A stretch of DNA of 64,000 nt from Stictocephala bisonia (lineage: Eukaryota > Arthropoda > Insecta > Hemiptera > Membracidae). Positions 1 through 10,496 of the stretch are shown here, one piece after another; within the stretch, counting starts at the first letter, position 1; each line of letters begins with the position of its first letter. Below the pieces are notes generated by a model. That model made no database searches. It saw nothing but the letters and a program-made list of their open reading frames with translations, and was not told the origin of the DNA. The stretch lies in contig JAQJVL010002566.1 in the NCBI GenBank assembly GCA_035578905.1, positions 1 through 64,000 on the forward strand, given 5' to 3'. Made by a program: the position numbers and the translations under genes.

Positions 1-78
1 TTTATTTACTTAATTGTATTGTTCACATAAAAGAAAGATATTTAGTAAATGTTCAACTTTTAACAAATGGTTGGCATT

Positions 79-245
79 TGTTTTTTTTTTTTTTAACTTC
101 ACTCGCCAGTTGACATGGGCCTACAGGCCTGTGCGTCAACTTTATTCAACGAGTGAAGTACCGATCGTTGGCTCAGTGGGGATTCGAACTTTGGACCTTG
201 CCCTCCGCAGTCCGAAGCCTTAGCCACTGAGCCACCACGCCGGCC
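79..245 (-). mobile_element. tRNA-derived SINE, poly(A)-tailed
   Basis: Read on the minus strand, the element opens with a tRNA-like head at about 245-165. An A-box-like TGGCTCAGTGG is followed about 35 bases later by a B-box-like GTTCGAATCC, the two internal RNA polymerase III promoter elements. A short unrelated body follows and the element ends in a run of about 15 A (T on the plus strand, 80-96), as expected for LINE-mobilised SINEs. No clear target duplication is visible. The head does not have the arm pairing of a functional tRNA, and a body and tail follow it, so I call it a SINE. It has no sequence in common with the SINE family seen five or six times elsewhere in the window. Confidence 0.7.
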
Positions 246-388
246 AACTGTTATAAACATATATAACAGTAACAGTTTTAAACTGAAAATATTATAAAAT
301 TAAAAATTCTTTGATTGAATATAACTTTTTGGAAAAATAATTAATATAACATATTTTATGATATATAAGATAGGCATATACAGTAGAA

Positions 389-708
389 CAGCGGTTCTCA
401 ACCTTTTAGCAGTGCCCTTTAAACACTGAAGATAGCTCACGCCTCCCCTCCAGTCAATAATTGGTTTGTTCAAGTTAGAACAGTGAAATTATGAAACTGA
501 CGATGCTAACTCTATGTTAGCAAAAGCTGGGATGCAAAATAAAAATCCAGAGATATTTAAATACGAAAGTTTATTTGATGGTTTTGAAAGTTTTTGTTTT
601 TTAAAAAAATATATATTTTTAATTTTTTTTCTTTGTACCCTCACGCCTCCCCTGAAATTCTCTCACACCCCCCCCAGGGGGGCGCGCCCCCCAGGTTGAG
701 AACCACTG
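389..708. mobile_element. hAT-type MITE with 8-bp target duplication
   Basis: Terminal inverted repeats read CAGCGGTTCTCAACCTT at the left and AGGTTGAGAACCACTG at the right. They are flanked by a perfect 8-bp direct repeat, CAGTAGAA, at 381-388 and 709-716. An 8-bp duplication and CAGNGGTTCTCAA-type ends are hallmarks of hAT elements. The 320-bp interior has no coding capacity, so this is a non-autonomous copy. Near the right end it contains a perfect 16-bp G/C palindrome (677-692) that could form a very stable hairpin. Confidence 0.9.
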
Positions 709-716
709 CAGTAGAA

Positions 717-1864
717 GATAGTGATAATTCCCGTCCAATTTATTCTTACATTTGAACTGGTTGAACTTAGTTTGAATTGTGGGTTTGATCATCAGTTATT
801 ACGTACAGTGGTATTGACCCACACGACCACACACGTTATTTGATATTGGCCCATCTACCCGCCCACACACATTTAGTGAGATTCATGTTTATCTGAAGTA
901 TATTGTTTGTTTATTCTAATATAATTTTGTATTTTAACAAAAGTTTGTATATTTACAGATCAATATATAAATTATACATATATATGCAGTTCAATAAATT
1001 CTAATAATTATTGAACGTTTTTATTTTGCATGTTGTATTAATTATTGCCCACTATTATATATTAGTATTGACGGATCAGACAAAATAAGTTCCTTATCAA
1101 CCCATTAGTTGGGATGGAACTTTTGAATTGGTTTCAAACTGGTGTGGGCAGATAAATAGAATGGAAACTACTGGAAGTATGATTGGGGATTGACACTAAA
1201 TCAGTCATGTGATTGCGAGAAGTCTCTCCAAACAATGGATCACATAGTTACAGAGTGCCCCCTGCACTCATTTACGGAGGGATAAATCAGCATAAACAGG
1301 GATTAGCCAGTAAGTCAGTGAGGCAGGTCTTAAATGGCTTGATGGATTGAACTTACCTTTGTGGCAGGAGATCACTTTACATTTTTATTGTTGTAAATAC
1401 ACCAACATGACTTTTTGATCTTGATCCAAATATCTATTACATCTTTTTAAAATTAATAAACGGTAGCTGACAACAAACCACACGAAATATATTAGATTTT
1501 TTTTTTATATTTCATTAAAATTTATATTCTTGTAAAGTTACATATTAAATGAAAACGTTTATATAAAATTTAACAATAACTAAGCTGATTATGGTGCCAT
1601 TTATCTTTTATTATGTAAAATTAATTTTATAACTTCAAAAAATTTTATAATAATAACATTTAATTGAACCTACAGTAAAGATAGTATTATTAGATATTAT
1701 TAATGTGATAAAATACAATCTATTTAAATACTGTGTCATATTCTAATGTATGTAAGTTGGATTTTAAAGTTAATGCTGCATTATAACTGGATTTTCGTTT
1801 CTATTATGTAGCATTGTAAAATTTTAAAAATATCAATTATGAATTTTTCCGTAACATTTCCTAG
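717..1864 (+). other. IntS10 intron (3' part)
   Basis: Non-coding AT-rich sequence upstream of the penultimate IntS10 exon. It holds a fragment of the dispersed GGGTGGG/CCCACCC minisatellite family (about 801-870) and a decayed LINE tail (about 1110-1375), listed separately. I see nothing else recognisable. Confidence 0.6.
1110..1375 (+). pseudogene. decayed non-LTR retrotransposon C-terminus
   Basis: With stops and frameshifts, the plus strand encodes a cysteine-rich block reading CDCEKSLQTMDHIVTECP, followed by LHSFTEG and a stop. A CxC...TMxHIxxxCP block is characteristic of the C-terminal region after the reverse transcriptase of many insect LINE pol proteins. Upstream, a WFQTGVGR-like stretch agrees with the usual spacing. 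The copy is 5'-truncated and clearly dead. It lies in sense orientation inside the IntS10 intron. Confidence 0.65.
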
Positions 1865-2118
1865 AGCAACATGGTGTTAGTGACGATGGAATGTGACCTT
1901 GCTATGGGACACATGCTAGTGTTGATGCAGCTGGACTGGCCTCAACATGAAGCCCTGCAAGCTGAGGTGATCCAGCGGATTCGTCAACGTGGCAGTTTCA
2001 CTTATGCTCTCTTTACCAAGTATATCATTGTACCTGACATCGTTGATGACTTCATGCTACTCTCCACAGAAAATGTTCCACTGGATATACTACCGCCATC
2101 CTCTAGTCAGATACTCAA
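1865..2118 (+). CDS. IntS10: Integrator complex subunit 10, penultimate exon
   Basis: This exon encodes about 84 residues, from SNMVLVTMECDLAMGHML to ...PPSSSQIL, and ends in phase 2. It is preceded by a pyrimidine-rich acceptor (TTTCCTAG) and followed by a donor, CTCAA|GTAAGT. The segment with DWPQH, QRGSFTYALFTKYII and PDIVDDFMLLSTE matches, as I remember the family, the C-terminal helical region of INTS10. INTS10 is a subunit of the Integrator complex, which cleaves snRNA and promoter-proximal nascent transcripts in the nucleus. The frame joins cleanly to the exon at 2769. The 5' part of the gene lies outside the window to the left. Identification is from motif memory, not a search; the splice structure is read directly. 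Confidence 0.75.
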
Positions 2119-2768
2119 GTAAGTTCAACGTTGTAAAATTACTTTTTATTAAAACTGTATTTAATAAAATCACATTGTGTAAATTTATTTACACTAGCTC
2201 ATTCACTGCAATTGCGTTGCAGCCTATTTATAATCTAAATGAACACTCAAAGTTATTACATAGCCTATTTAAAAAGTTTTGTTTTCATTTATTTTATTTA
2301 ACAGTTGATTATTTTAGACACACAACGATCTACATGCATTCGCTTTATTATATTTATGGTTCAAATAAAAATTCCACTGAATCAATCAAACATGCTACCT
2401 CTGACGTTAAGGTAGATCTATAACATAGAGAGATCTATAAACATGATTATTTACATTTTAACAGCTGTTGAAATTTCATAAAAATCCTTATTTACATTAG
2501 AACAGTAATTTAAATCTCTCTCCATGTTTCCTTATGGCCGAAAAACATACTAGAGGGTTTTTTGTTATCTTCAGGGTCAAAATATTGAACAATGAAGACC
2601 TTATTGCACAACTCTGAATAGGGGCACATTTTATGAAACCTCAATCGTTAAAATTGATCAAGAAACTAGGAAGGAGTTATATTAACAAAAAGCGACTTCG
2701 AGTTTTATATATAAGGATTTGCATACTAATTTTAAAATATGATATTGAACTTATTGGTGTAGTCACAG
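2119..2768 (+). other. last IntS10 intron (650 bp)
   Basis: The intron starts with GTAAGT at 2119 and ends with CACAG at 2764-2768. It is AT-rich with no element I recognise. Confidence 0.75.
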
Positions 2769-2934
2769 ACGGATGTCCACAAGAGGAGTTGACAAGGGCG
2801 CCAGGGAAGACTTCAAACTGGCCATGAAACGTCAAGTGGCTCGCAGCTCGGAGCCTATTGATGCTCTTGTAACCGGGTTTCTCACTGATCAGCGAGACCT
2901 CATCAACCACAGCCTGTCCATGAGTCTTGCATGA
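2769..2934 (+). CDS. IntS10: Integrator complex subunit 10, last coding exon
   Basis: The first base completes the split Lys codon, then 54 residues follow to TGA at 2932-2934. The decisive stretch is STRGVDKGAREDFKLAMKRQ, followed by VAR. The pattern TRGxxKGxxEDFxLAMxRQVxR is, from memory, the signature of the INTS10 carboxyl terminus, where it sits within about 50 residues of the end, as here. The residues after it (FLTDQRDLINHSL) fill the place of the human FCINEKILLLQTL-like end. The acceptor is CACAG|ACGG. The reading frame opened on the opposite strand here (2677-2976) is a shadow. Confidence 0.8.
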
Positions 2935-3820
2935 TCTCTCTCCAACCATGGGAAGATTGGTTGGTTCAAAAAACATTTTATTGCATCAAATGCGCAAGCT
3001 AACGTCTCGTAAGTACAGGTAATCTGGTTTTATTTCCGGAAATACTTGTTATGTAACATTTTATTTGATGGCCAATGGAAATATAAATATGGTTCAATCT
3101 AGTAAATATAAATCTAATATTAATGTAAAATTTTGTTTTTTATGTTTTTATACTCAATGAATTTGATAAGCACTAAAAAAAAAATATTAGGACATGTATT
3201 TTATTTGTTTTTAAAATATGTTCAATCATGGTTTTTTATGAAAATTTATTTTAACAAAATTTGTGTTATTCCTTTTTGTTTTGTGTAAAATGGACTTATT
3301 TTATATTTTGTTCTCTAATCTAACATATTGTACAAAATATCAGAAGAATGCAATATTTTTGAAACAACATCGATACAAGTTCAAATTGAATATTATATGT
3401 TTCTAACAACCATTGGTGACTATCAGAATATTTATGACAAATTCTCAAGATTCAGTGCTGTTAACAGATATACAATCACACAAGTTATATAGTGCTTATC
3501 AAAAATGTTTAGAAAATTTAAAAAAAAGGTAATACTTCAAACAATACTTAAATTCTTGAAAATGTAGGAAGGTGTCTGCGTCGATGAGGATAAATATTTC
3601 AACACAAACTATTAAGCCAATAACTAAGGCTGTACAGTCATTCAAAACTCAAAAATTGGACTTTATATAATGCTAATGAAAGGACTTTATGCGAAGATAA
3701 AAACTCTCGAAAACTTCCACATAGCATAATTCAATATATTTTACATTGTTGCCTTCTTCAAATTGCTTTCTATTTGTTTTATAGACCTGTTTTAATAGGC
3801 ACATCCTCTGTAAATAAAAC
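2935..3820 (+). other. probable IntS10 3' UTR
   Basis: The AT-rich sequence after the stop contains a canonical AATAAA at 3813-3818, the first convincing polyadenylation signal I see downstream. That would give a 3' UTR of about 0.9 kb. The cleavage site is not determined. Confidence 0.4.
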
Positions 3821-5759
3821 AAGCAAAAAATGGCCAATGTCAAAGCTTTGTAGAATGTTCCTATTTATAGCATTATAATGTTTTGACTACTTTTAAAATT
3901 AATTATTTTCATTTTATTATCACAGTGCAACCTTTATATTACTATTGTTTTAAATTATATATCGGCAAACTGAGTTGGCCTTCATAAAAATATTTTTATT
4001 TCACCCTTGTTACATCCTTTAACCACCAAAATAACCATTGTCAAGTAACTGTAGCAAGTAAGTTACATAAGTGAAAAATTGTTGGTTTGCAAATTTGTTT
4101 GATGTTTTCATGCATTTCATGTGTATTATGTGTCAAATTATAAAATATTTAAGTTTATATATATAAGTCTATATATATGTCTTTAATTTATAAAAATAAT
4201 TGGTATGAAATAGACACATTTTTCCAAGAGTATGTGAATTGAACTCGCTAGAAATAATAAATATCATACATGGTATCCAATTCTTACATAGGCCTGCTAT
4301 TATTAAAATAAGTCTGAAATTACTTCGATGACATTTGCCTAATGTTATCAGAGGTAACTTCTCGGATATAAAGGAGTGAGGTATTGTGAATGTATAAACC
4401 AACATACTTCTCGTTACTTAACAAACATAACATTACGTTAACGTTAAATTATCTAATGATGATTATGCCCTAAATTAGAAATACCATTTATTTTATTTAA
4501 TAGACATATCTTATATAAGAACCAAATAAGTAATGGACAAAGACAAAATGTGTAAAAGTACTGTCACAACTTTTAACAGAATATTAACTAGTTACTTAAA
4601 AATTAAGCCATTTTTAACTAGCTAAAGAATATGTCTGGTATTGATAAAGTGATTGCTAAAGTGTAATATTGAAATATGTACATTTTGTATTATAAAATTA
4701 TTTTTCTATAACAGAGTCATTGTAACTTTCTTACTTATGCCTTATCTCCTAAATGTTAAAGTGGTTTGTCATTATTGAGATTATAACATTTAATATTTGC
4801 ATGATTATGATTAATGGTAATTAATTAGACTACTATTTGATTTCAAAAGAAGAGAGGGTAATTTAGCAAAATTATATAGACAATTCTATAAGACAAAATA
4901 TTTGTTATAACAAGAAAACGTTTAATGCTGTGATATATTGTGCAAGTTATTGAAGGAAGATTAACCAAGAGTTGAGCTTTTGGTGATTAGGAGGGTTTAT
5001 ACAGAAACTCTTATTGCTCAGCGTATATAGATGAATTTAAAGGTTTGGCGACAGTTGAGAATGGTTGTAGGATGTGGCCTGCTTCATATTGGATGTCATA
5101 CATACAAATTGTGATCTATTGTGGGCTAATTTTGTTCTTGCTATTGATAAATGGCCATTTTCTTTTGATGAAGTAATATTAATCAAACAGTGTCTATGTA
5201 GTTGGTATCGGTGAGTTGTCATCTTATGTCAGCAAATGAAATCTACAACTGTGTTGACGGAACATGAATTGGCCTGTCAGAGATAGAACTGATAAGATAA
5301 GAACTAAATAATTTTTTTCATAACCATGATTTTTGTTGTCAGAACAATAACTTGTTTAGATCAGTAATTCATTATAATTTAAGTTTTACCATACCTTAAA
5401 TGAAAATAAAATAAAAAATCCTAAAAAATAAAAAATTCATATTAGCGCTGTAACTTGATGAAGTGCAGGTAGGGTTTTTATTAAGAAGCTTCAATCCAGG
5501 CTTTTACAATCCTCAAAGTGATCTTGCTTGGATATTTTTGGTTTAAAAAAATTGCTATCTTGTAAAAGTGCTAAAACCCTGAGTTCTCAATATATTTTAT
5601 CAATTTCAAGTCTTCAGTACTGGGTTGAACTTCCCTCTTAAGAATTCTCCTTCTCTTATTTCTTGCATGACGTGAAATATTTGGCACATGTTAGCAGAAT
5701 TTTAATTGAAGAGTGTTGAATTTGTTGGGCCTTAACACCTACCAGAACACGTTTGTTAG
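3821..5759. other. intergenic, nothing recognised
   Basis: AT-rich DNA between the converging IntS10 and MARVEL genes. I find no conserved frame, inverted repeat or element end. The short ORFs in it have no recognisable composition. Confidence 0.5.
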
Positions 5760-6036
5760 TATTTATTTTCATAATTTAGTTATTTGTTTTTAATATCGTC
5801 AAGATATGGGCAAATATGGATTTTGAATGAGTGTAGATGAGCAAATGCATTGTTACAAACTAAGGCCGATTATTTCTTAGAAAGTGTAATTAATTAATAG
5901 CCCAATGACAAATTAAAAGCCAGTAGCTATCAGCGTATTCCTTTCAAAATTTTATATGACTGATCGGGATCGAATTAAGAACTAAAACTTGTGAAGCTGG
6001 ACATTAATGAACTTTGCTATCAACCAATTGACCCAC
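5760..6036 (-). mobile_element. SINE, subfamily B head with shared tail
   Basis: On the minus strand this copy runs from a GGTCAATTGGTTGATAGC-like A-box head, through a decayed B box (near TCGATCCCGATC), to the family's core with TTGGGCTATTAATTAAT and the tail CCCATATCTTGACGAT. It ends in A/T-rich sequence where the young copies have (AAATA)n. The same core and tail are seen at 17498-17788, 33211-33519 and 47416-47688, with end fragments at 29390-29440 and 49938-49980. The head agrees with the 47416 copy, not with the other two. Confidence 0.7.
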
Positions 6037-6039
6037 ACT

Positions 6040-6205
6040 TATACACCAAGACAAGTACAATGGTGTTAGCACACCCATCTACTGCGTATAGTGGCATTCA
6101 CCCACCCAGACACGTATGGGTGGTTGGGCCAACACCACCACTAAAGTATCATATCAGCACTCCTATATGAGTGGTGTTAAAAAAGACTGGGCGGGTGGGT
6201 CCTAA
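6040..6205. repeat. dispersed CCCACCC/GGGTGGG minisatellite fragment
   Basis: A decayed cluster of a dispersed motif, approximately CCCACCCATACACGTACAGTGG and its complement, here including GGGCGGGTGGG at about 6188-6198. Related blocks occur at 801-870, 10106-10281 (tandem 35-bp array), 35698-35775 and 57405-57490. Confidence 0.55.
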
Positions 6206-6524
6206 GGTATCTTTATTGATCTCACAAGAGAAGTGTCCTTATGGTAAGTATGTGAAAACTTGAGTTAAACGTCTTAAGACATTAGCATATTCTAAAGTCT
6301 TGGGCACGTCAGAATTAAATTAGGTAAAATTATGGAATAGTTAGTGATACTGATGAAAATTAATTATGTTGTATAAATATAGTAACTGTCAAGATGTCTT
6401 TGTTTTAAGTACAGTGAGTGAATTATTGTGTGCAATCAATTATAATAACAAGTGGATAAGCATTAATATAATTCACTAATTCCCGTTAATTATTTATGAA
6501 CTGAACATTTACTTTCTGCTAATT

Positions 6525-6786
6525 TTAGGTTAGGTTAAAGGGCACTAGGCCAGGAATCAGTAAATTGGAGAGATAGGACATCAGCAAACTTACCCTAAAA
6601 GACAAGTTCACTAACACCAGACTAGTAGTAACAAACACAAAATAAAAACAATCTCACAAATTTTCAACACCACTGGCATTTTCTTCAGGTGAGTAGAGAG
6701 AGAGAAAGAGTGTGTGTGTGTTTATTTTGTGTTTGTTACTAGTCTGGTGTTAGTGAACTTATCTCTTAGGTAAGTTTTCTGTTGTC
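6525..6786. mobile_element. hairpin MITE-like repeat
   Basis: From 6583 to 6786 the sequence folds on itself. The arm ending CACTAACACCAGACTAG is repeated inverted as CTAGTCTGGTGTTAGTG, extending outward to GGACA...AAACTTACC and GGTAAGTTTTCTGTTGTCC. A (GA)n/(GT)n microsatellite lies in the loop (6696-6720). The preceding 60 bases (GGTTAGGTTA, then GGCACTAGGCCAG) recur in inverted orientation at 59345-59455, so both belong to one dispersed family. No protein is encoded. Confidence 0.6.
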
Positions 6787-7569
6787 CTTACTTTCTGCTA
6801 AGAATCTGAGGTAGTTTTAATCTTGCAGCAACTTCATTAATTAATTTATTAGTCAAAATAGCAGTTTCAAATGTTTAACTCTTATATGATTAAGTAATTT
6901 AGGTAAATACTTTTGATTATTTTAAATTATTTAATTAAATCTCATGAGCAATAGTACTGATTGAAATGTATCCAAATCATTCCTACTTCTTTTACTTACT
7001 AGCAAAATGTTTGTTTACATTTACAACAAACTCTTCTTTTTTTTTTTAATAAAATAATTTAAGTAGTCTTACCATTACATTTAGATTTTTCTGATTTAAA
7101 CTAAATTTTCATTTTTTTTTTTATCTTAGAAATAGTTTTCAACATTTTTTACAAGAAGTCAAGATTATGTGCAATAAAGTACATTCTCTATCACAGCCTC
7201 ATTTGGATTGCCTCTTTGATTACCTAGCAAACTTTACAGAAATGAGTTATTTACTTGTGAAACGTTTCAAATGGCAAAGTGGATGTAAATCAGTTTGTAT
7301 GTTTAGTTTTTTTTCTATTTCAGACAAGGGTAACTCAATTGAACAAGTTTATTTTTAATCTTTAAAACTATTTTTTTTAACCTTTCCTTCCCAGTGAATG
7401 CAAAGAATAATTTCTGCTTCTTAAACTATTTCTTTCTTGTTTATATTTTTAAATATAAACTCTTGTTAAATATAATTCTTGTTTTAGTTTTTCTTGATTG
7501 ATTACACCAAGATTTCATAATGCTGGTCTCGATGGTACATTAGCCCAATCTATAAGAAGCTAAGAGCCA
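6787..7569. other. intergenic, nothing recognised
   Basis: AT-rich with several poly-T runs. The 63-codon ORF at 7167 shows no family resemblance and I do not call it. Confidence 0.5.
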
Positions 7570-7574
7570 ATGTT

Positions 7575-7808
7575 AAAAAGTCAGACTACTTTTTTTCTTA
7601 TTTTGCTTTCTTGGTACGGCCACCGCTAGGTCGAGCTTGTTGCGCGGCAGCCTAGAGTAAGAGGAAAAATTACAAATTGCCATGATGATGAGAAAAGAAA
7701 TGGGGGATAGGTTATTGAGTAGGGAGAGGGGTACATGGTACAATGATATTAGCAGCGGCAGCCGTGCTAAGATCATTTTGTCTGCTACAGGATGTCTGAC
7801 TATTTTCC
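7575..7808. mobile_element. MITE-like repeat with short terminal inverted repeats
   Basis: The block starts AAAAGTCAGACTAC and ends GTCTGACTATTTT, imperfect terminal repeats of about 11 bp. A shortened relative is at 9878-9972 (starting AAAAGTCAGATAAC, ending TTTTGTCTGCTACAG), and the two share both flanks of the interior. The 76-codon ORF at 7682 falls inside this repeat and is probably incidental. Confidence 0.45.
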
Positions 7809-8040
7809 TATCTCTTTTTGCTTCTTTTATATGTTTATTCATTGGTCCAGTGCACTTACTGTACACAGCAGAAATGTATGATCATCATCAGAAAATTGAC
7901 TTGAGTATATAAGTTTAGTTAAGTGTTTTGTATGTTCTCAAGCAAGCTAGCTGAAACTACAGATGTTGGAAAAAAGCATGGTGGTAAAATGAATACATCT
8001 ATCAATTGATTGACTATTTCAAAATTACAAATGATAATTG

Positions 8041-9676
8041 TTTATTGAATAAATATATTGGCAAAAAAATATATACAAGTGAATCAGGCACGATTTGCAG
8101 TACAATTATTCAAACAATTTACATTGATCAAACAACATTGACATGAACTTGTGTTAATACAGCACAGTTTTAAGAAGCAATGAGCAGTAATTTGAAAAAG
8201 CACCCTGAAAAATAACTTCTACAATACTAAAATATTCATTAAATTATTTTATAGGAGATGTTCATAGTTATTGACATGCATACATTCAAGTAAAATATTT
8301 TAACCAACAAATCTGATTCTGAGTAAATTTTGTTTAAGTATTTTTTTATGCATTGATGCAAATTTCTTAGCATATTTTTAGTCCAAGATTCCTGTGGAGA
8401 GTTGTGTAAATTGTTTGTAACAAATTCATGCAATAGAAAATTTGAGAGAGATTTAACACTTTCATATCTGATGATGAATTTAAAATCAGGCTCACCATGT
8501 CAAATTTAAAAAAAATTGTATAAATATAGAAATAAATATTAAAACACTTACTAATTTATAAATATTTGTATATATTTATGTTTTTAAACCAGAACACACA
8601 TTGGTGAATATTGTAACCTGAGATATGAACACAAAAGTTCAACACTTCTAGTGGCCAATATGAAGGGTGTGTGATACTAAATCAGTAAAAAATCTACATT
8701 TATTAACTAACAATCAAAAGTTAAATCTAAAATATTCTAGGAAGTACAAAGTCTTGAAATTATTAGTTTTCTTATAAATTATAGTAAAATAATGTATAGA
8801 TGATACAAAAATAAATGAGATTATATAAAAAAATAGAGAGATATTAAAAAGATAATGTAATAAAACGATGATTGTACATTACTTTCATGTTTTTGTATAT
8901 ACACACAAATTGTTTATATTATAGTACAGATCTCATTTCAATATCTATTATTGAATCCTAATATATTTTTATGGAAGAAAAATAATAGGAATATAAAAAT
9001 ATAAATAGTTAGAGTTGATTTATTTCAATATGTATTATCTATGTAAAATAGGTTTTTTGGAAGAAAACGAATCAGAGTACAAAAATATGAGTATAAATAG
9101 TTTGAGTGGGAGGACTTGTTATATATTGTTAGTCTAATCCATGTAAAAACAGGTAGAGATAGTTTTACACCATTCCTTGCATGCCTAGCCATTACAAAAC
9201 TTCATTTTGATTTTGTTAAGTTAATAAAATATCAAAAATAACTAACCACATTGTGATATATTCCTTGTAACTGTTACTTTCAGACAACCACGATATTATA
9301 GACACTTATGTAGTTACTTACCGTTACATTCTCATACAGAATTAAGTTATTTCTAGCATTTAATCAAATGTAAGATTATGACATGCTAATTTTCTACAAA
9401 CTTTTGATTTTACAACTTTATGAGAGTGTGGAACATCAAAAGCTAATTTGTACAAAAATTATAAAAAAAGTAATTAAACATCATAAGTAATAAATCACTT
9501 AAAAATGGATTCACTACAGTTCTCACAGTGTTTTTATACTAATTAAAATAATTTTTGTAGGACTTAGTTAAAAAAAAGTAGTTTTCATCTTTTAAACACA
9601 CTGAAGAATGTCCTCTTGTATGATAAATAAAGAATGAAATGCATAGTTTAAGGAAAACGATGGTTGATGATTGTAC
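8041..9676 (-). other. probable 3' UTR of the MARVEL gene
   Basis: Sequence downstream (minus strand) of the stop at 9677. It is AT-rich with no frame or repeat I recognise. TTTATT at 8041-8046 is a minus-strand AATAAA and could end the transcript, giving a 3' UTR of about 1.6 kb. Other minus-strand signals are possible, so the end is approximate. Confidence 0.35.
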
Positions 9677-9751
9677 TTAGGCTCCTCTGTAGGACCTGTA
9701 GGCGAATATTGTGCTGACCAAGTAGAGAATAAGCAGTATCACGGCCAGAGC
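9677..9751 (-). CDS. MARVEL-domain membrane protein, last exon (TM4)
   Basis: This 75-bp exon encodes ALAVILLILYLVSTIFAYRS, then YRGA and a stop at 9677-9679. The acceptor is ATTTCACAG and the exon begins in phase 0, matching the donor of the 16201-16311 exon. The residues form the fourth hydrophobic helix and a short basic cytoplasmic tail, the normal end of MARVEL proteins (MAL, plasmolipin and CMTM relatives), which are vesicle and membrane-junction proteins with four helices. I do not assign a specific orthologue. Confidence 0.85.
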   Translation of the reverse strand, partial: ALAVILLILYLVSTIFAYRSYRGA

Positions 9752-9877
9752 CTGTGAAATAAATATAGAATTACAAATTGTAGTAACTTACAATAGGCTC
9801 TTAAATCTGCACTACTGTAACAATTCTATAAAGTGATTACAATATTACCAATGAATACACATCTCTATGAGAAGCAA

Positions 9878-9972
9878 AAAGTCAGATAACTTTTGTTCTA
9901 ATTTTGCTACCCTAGCGCGATCGATTGCTGCTAGATCAGAAATTCTCTAATCTCGTTTTGTCTGCTACAGGT
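9878..9972. repeat. short relative of the 7575-7808 repeat
   Basis: Shares AAAAGTCAGA...TTTTGCT at the left and TTTTGTCTGCTACAGG at the right with the block at 7575, but lacks most of the interior. It directly abuts the outer end of the large palindrome. Confidence 0.4.
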
Positions 9973-10105
9973 ACATTTGCACAGAAAATGTAACAACATC
10001 AACTGGATTAGAACGAGTCTGTTTGAGGTAACCTGTCTCTCGGCTACCTGCGACTAGCCCGGACCATTCACCAACTCTCTGAGATATCTCCAACTATTTC
10101 TAAGG

Positions 10106-10281
10106 AACTGTTCGTGTATGGGTGGTCGGGTGGGTTGTACCACTGTTCGTGTATGGGTGGGCGGGTGGGTTGTACCACTGTACATGTATGGGTGGTCGGG
10201 TGGGATGTACCACTGTTCGTGTATGGGTGGGCGGGTGGGTTAATAACACTGTTCGTGTATGGGTGGCCAGGTGGGTTGATT
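10106..10281 (+). repeat. 35-bp minisatellite with G-quadruplex motifs
   Basis: About five units start at 10111, 10146, 10181, 10216 and 10252 (periods 35, 35, 35, 36). A typical unit contains TTCGTGTATGGGTGG and GGGTGGGTTGTACCACTG. Two units contain GGGTGGGCGGGTGGG (10155-10169 and 10225-10239), four G3 runs with single-base loops, the most favourable form for a parallel G-quadruplex. The open frame across it (10114-10317) is a by-product of the repeat. Confidence 0.9.
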
Positions 10282-10496
10282 TATAGCTTAACTAAAGTCA
10301 TACTAAACAGTATTTAAAGTACTAAACTGAGTTAAAGAAACAAAAATATTGAAATTCAGTGTGTTTGTTCAGTTCAATTAGATGGTATACATTAAGATGT
10401 CTCACCTACTAGCTTCCATACTAGATAAACTAACTTTTTGACCCGAATCTTAATTTCCAGAATTTGATCAAATATTTGAAAAGTATATAACAAAAT

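Noticed and set aside
165..245. tRNA gene
   Set aside because: A and B boxes are present, but the cloverleaf arms do not pair well and a body with poly(A) follows; it is a SINE head.
2677..2976. Minus-strand 99-codon ORF
   Set aside because: Antisense to the IntS10 last exon, which has matching splice phase and family signature.
7682..7912. 76-codon ORF with a hydrophobic segment
   Set aside because: It starts within a MITE-like repeat that recurs at 9878 without the frame; the hydrophobic stretch is probably from T-rich DNA.
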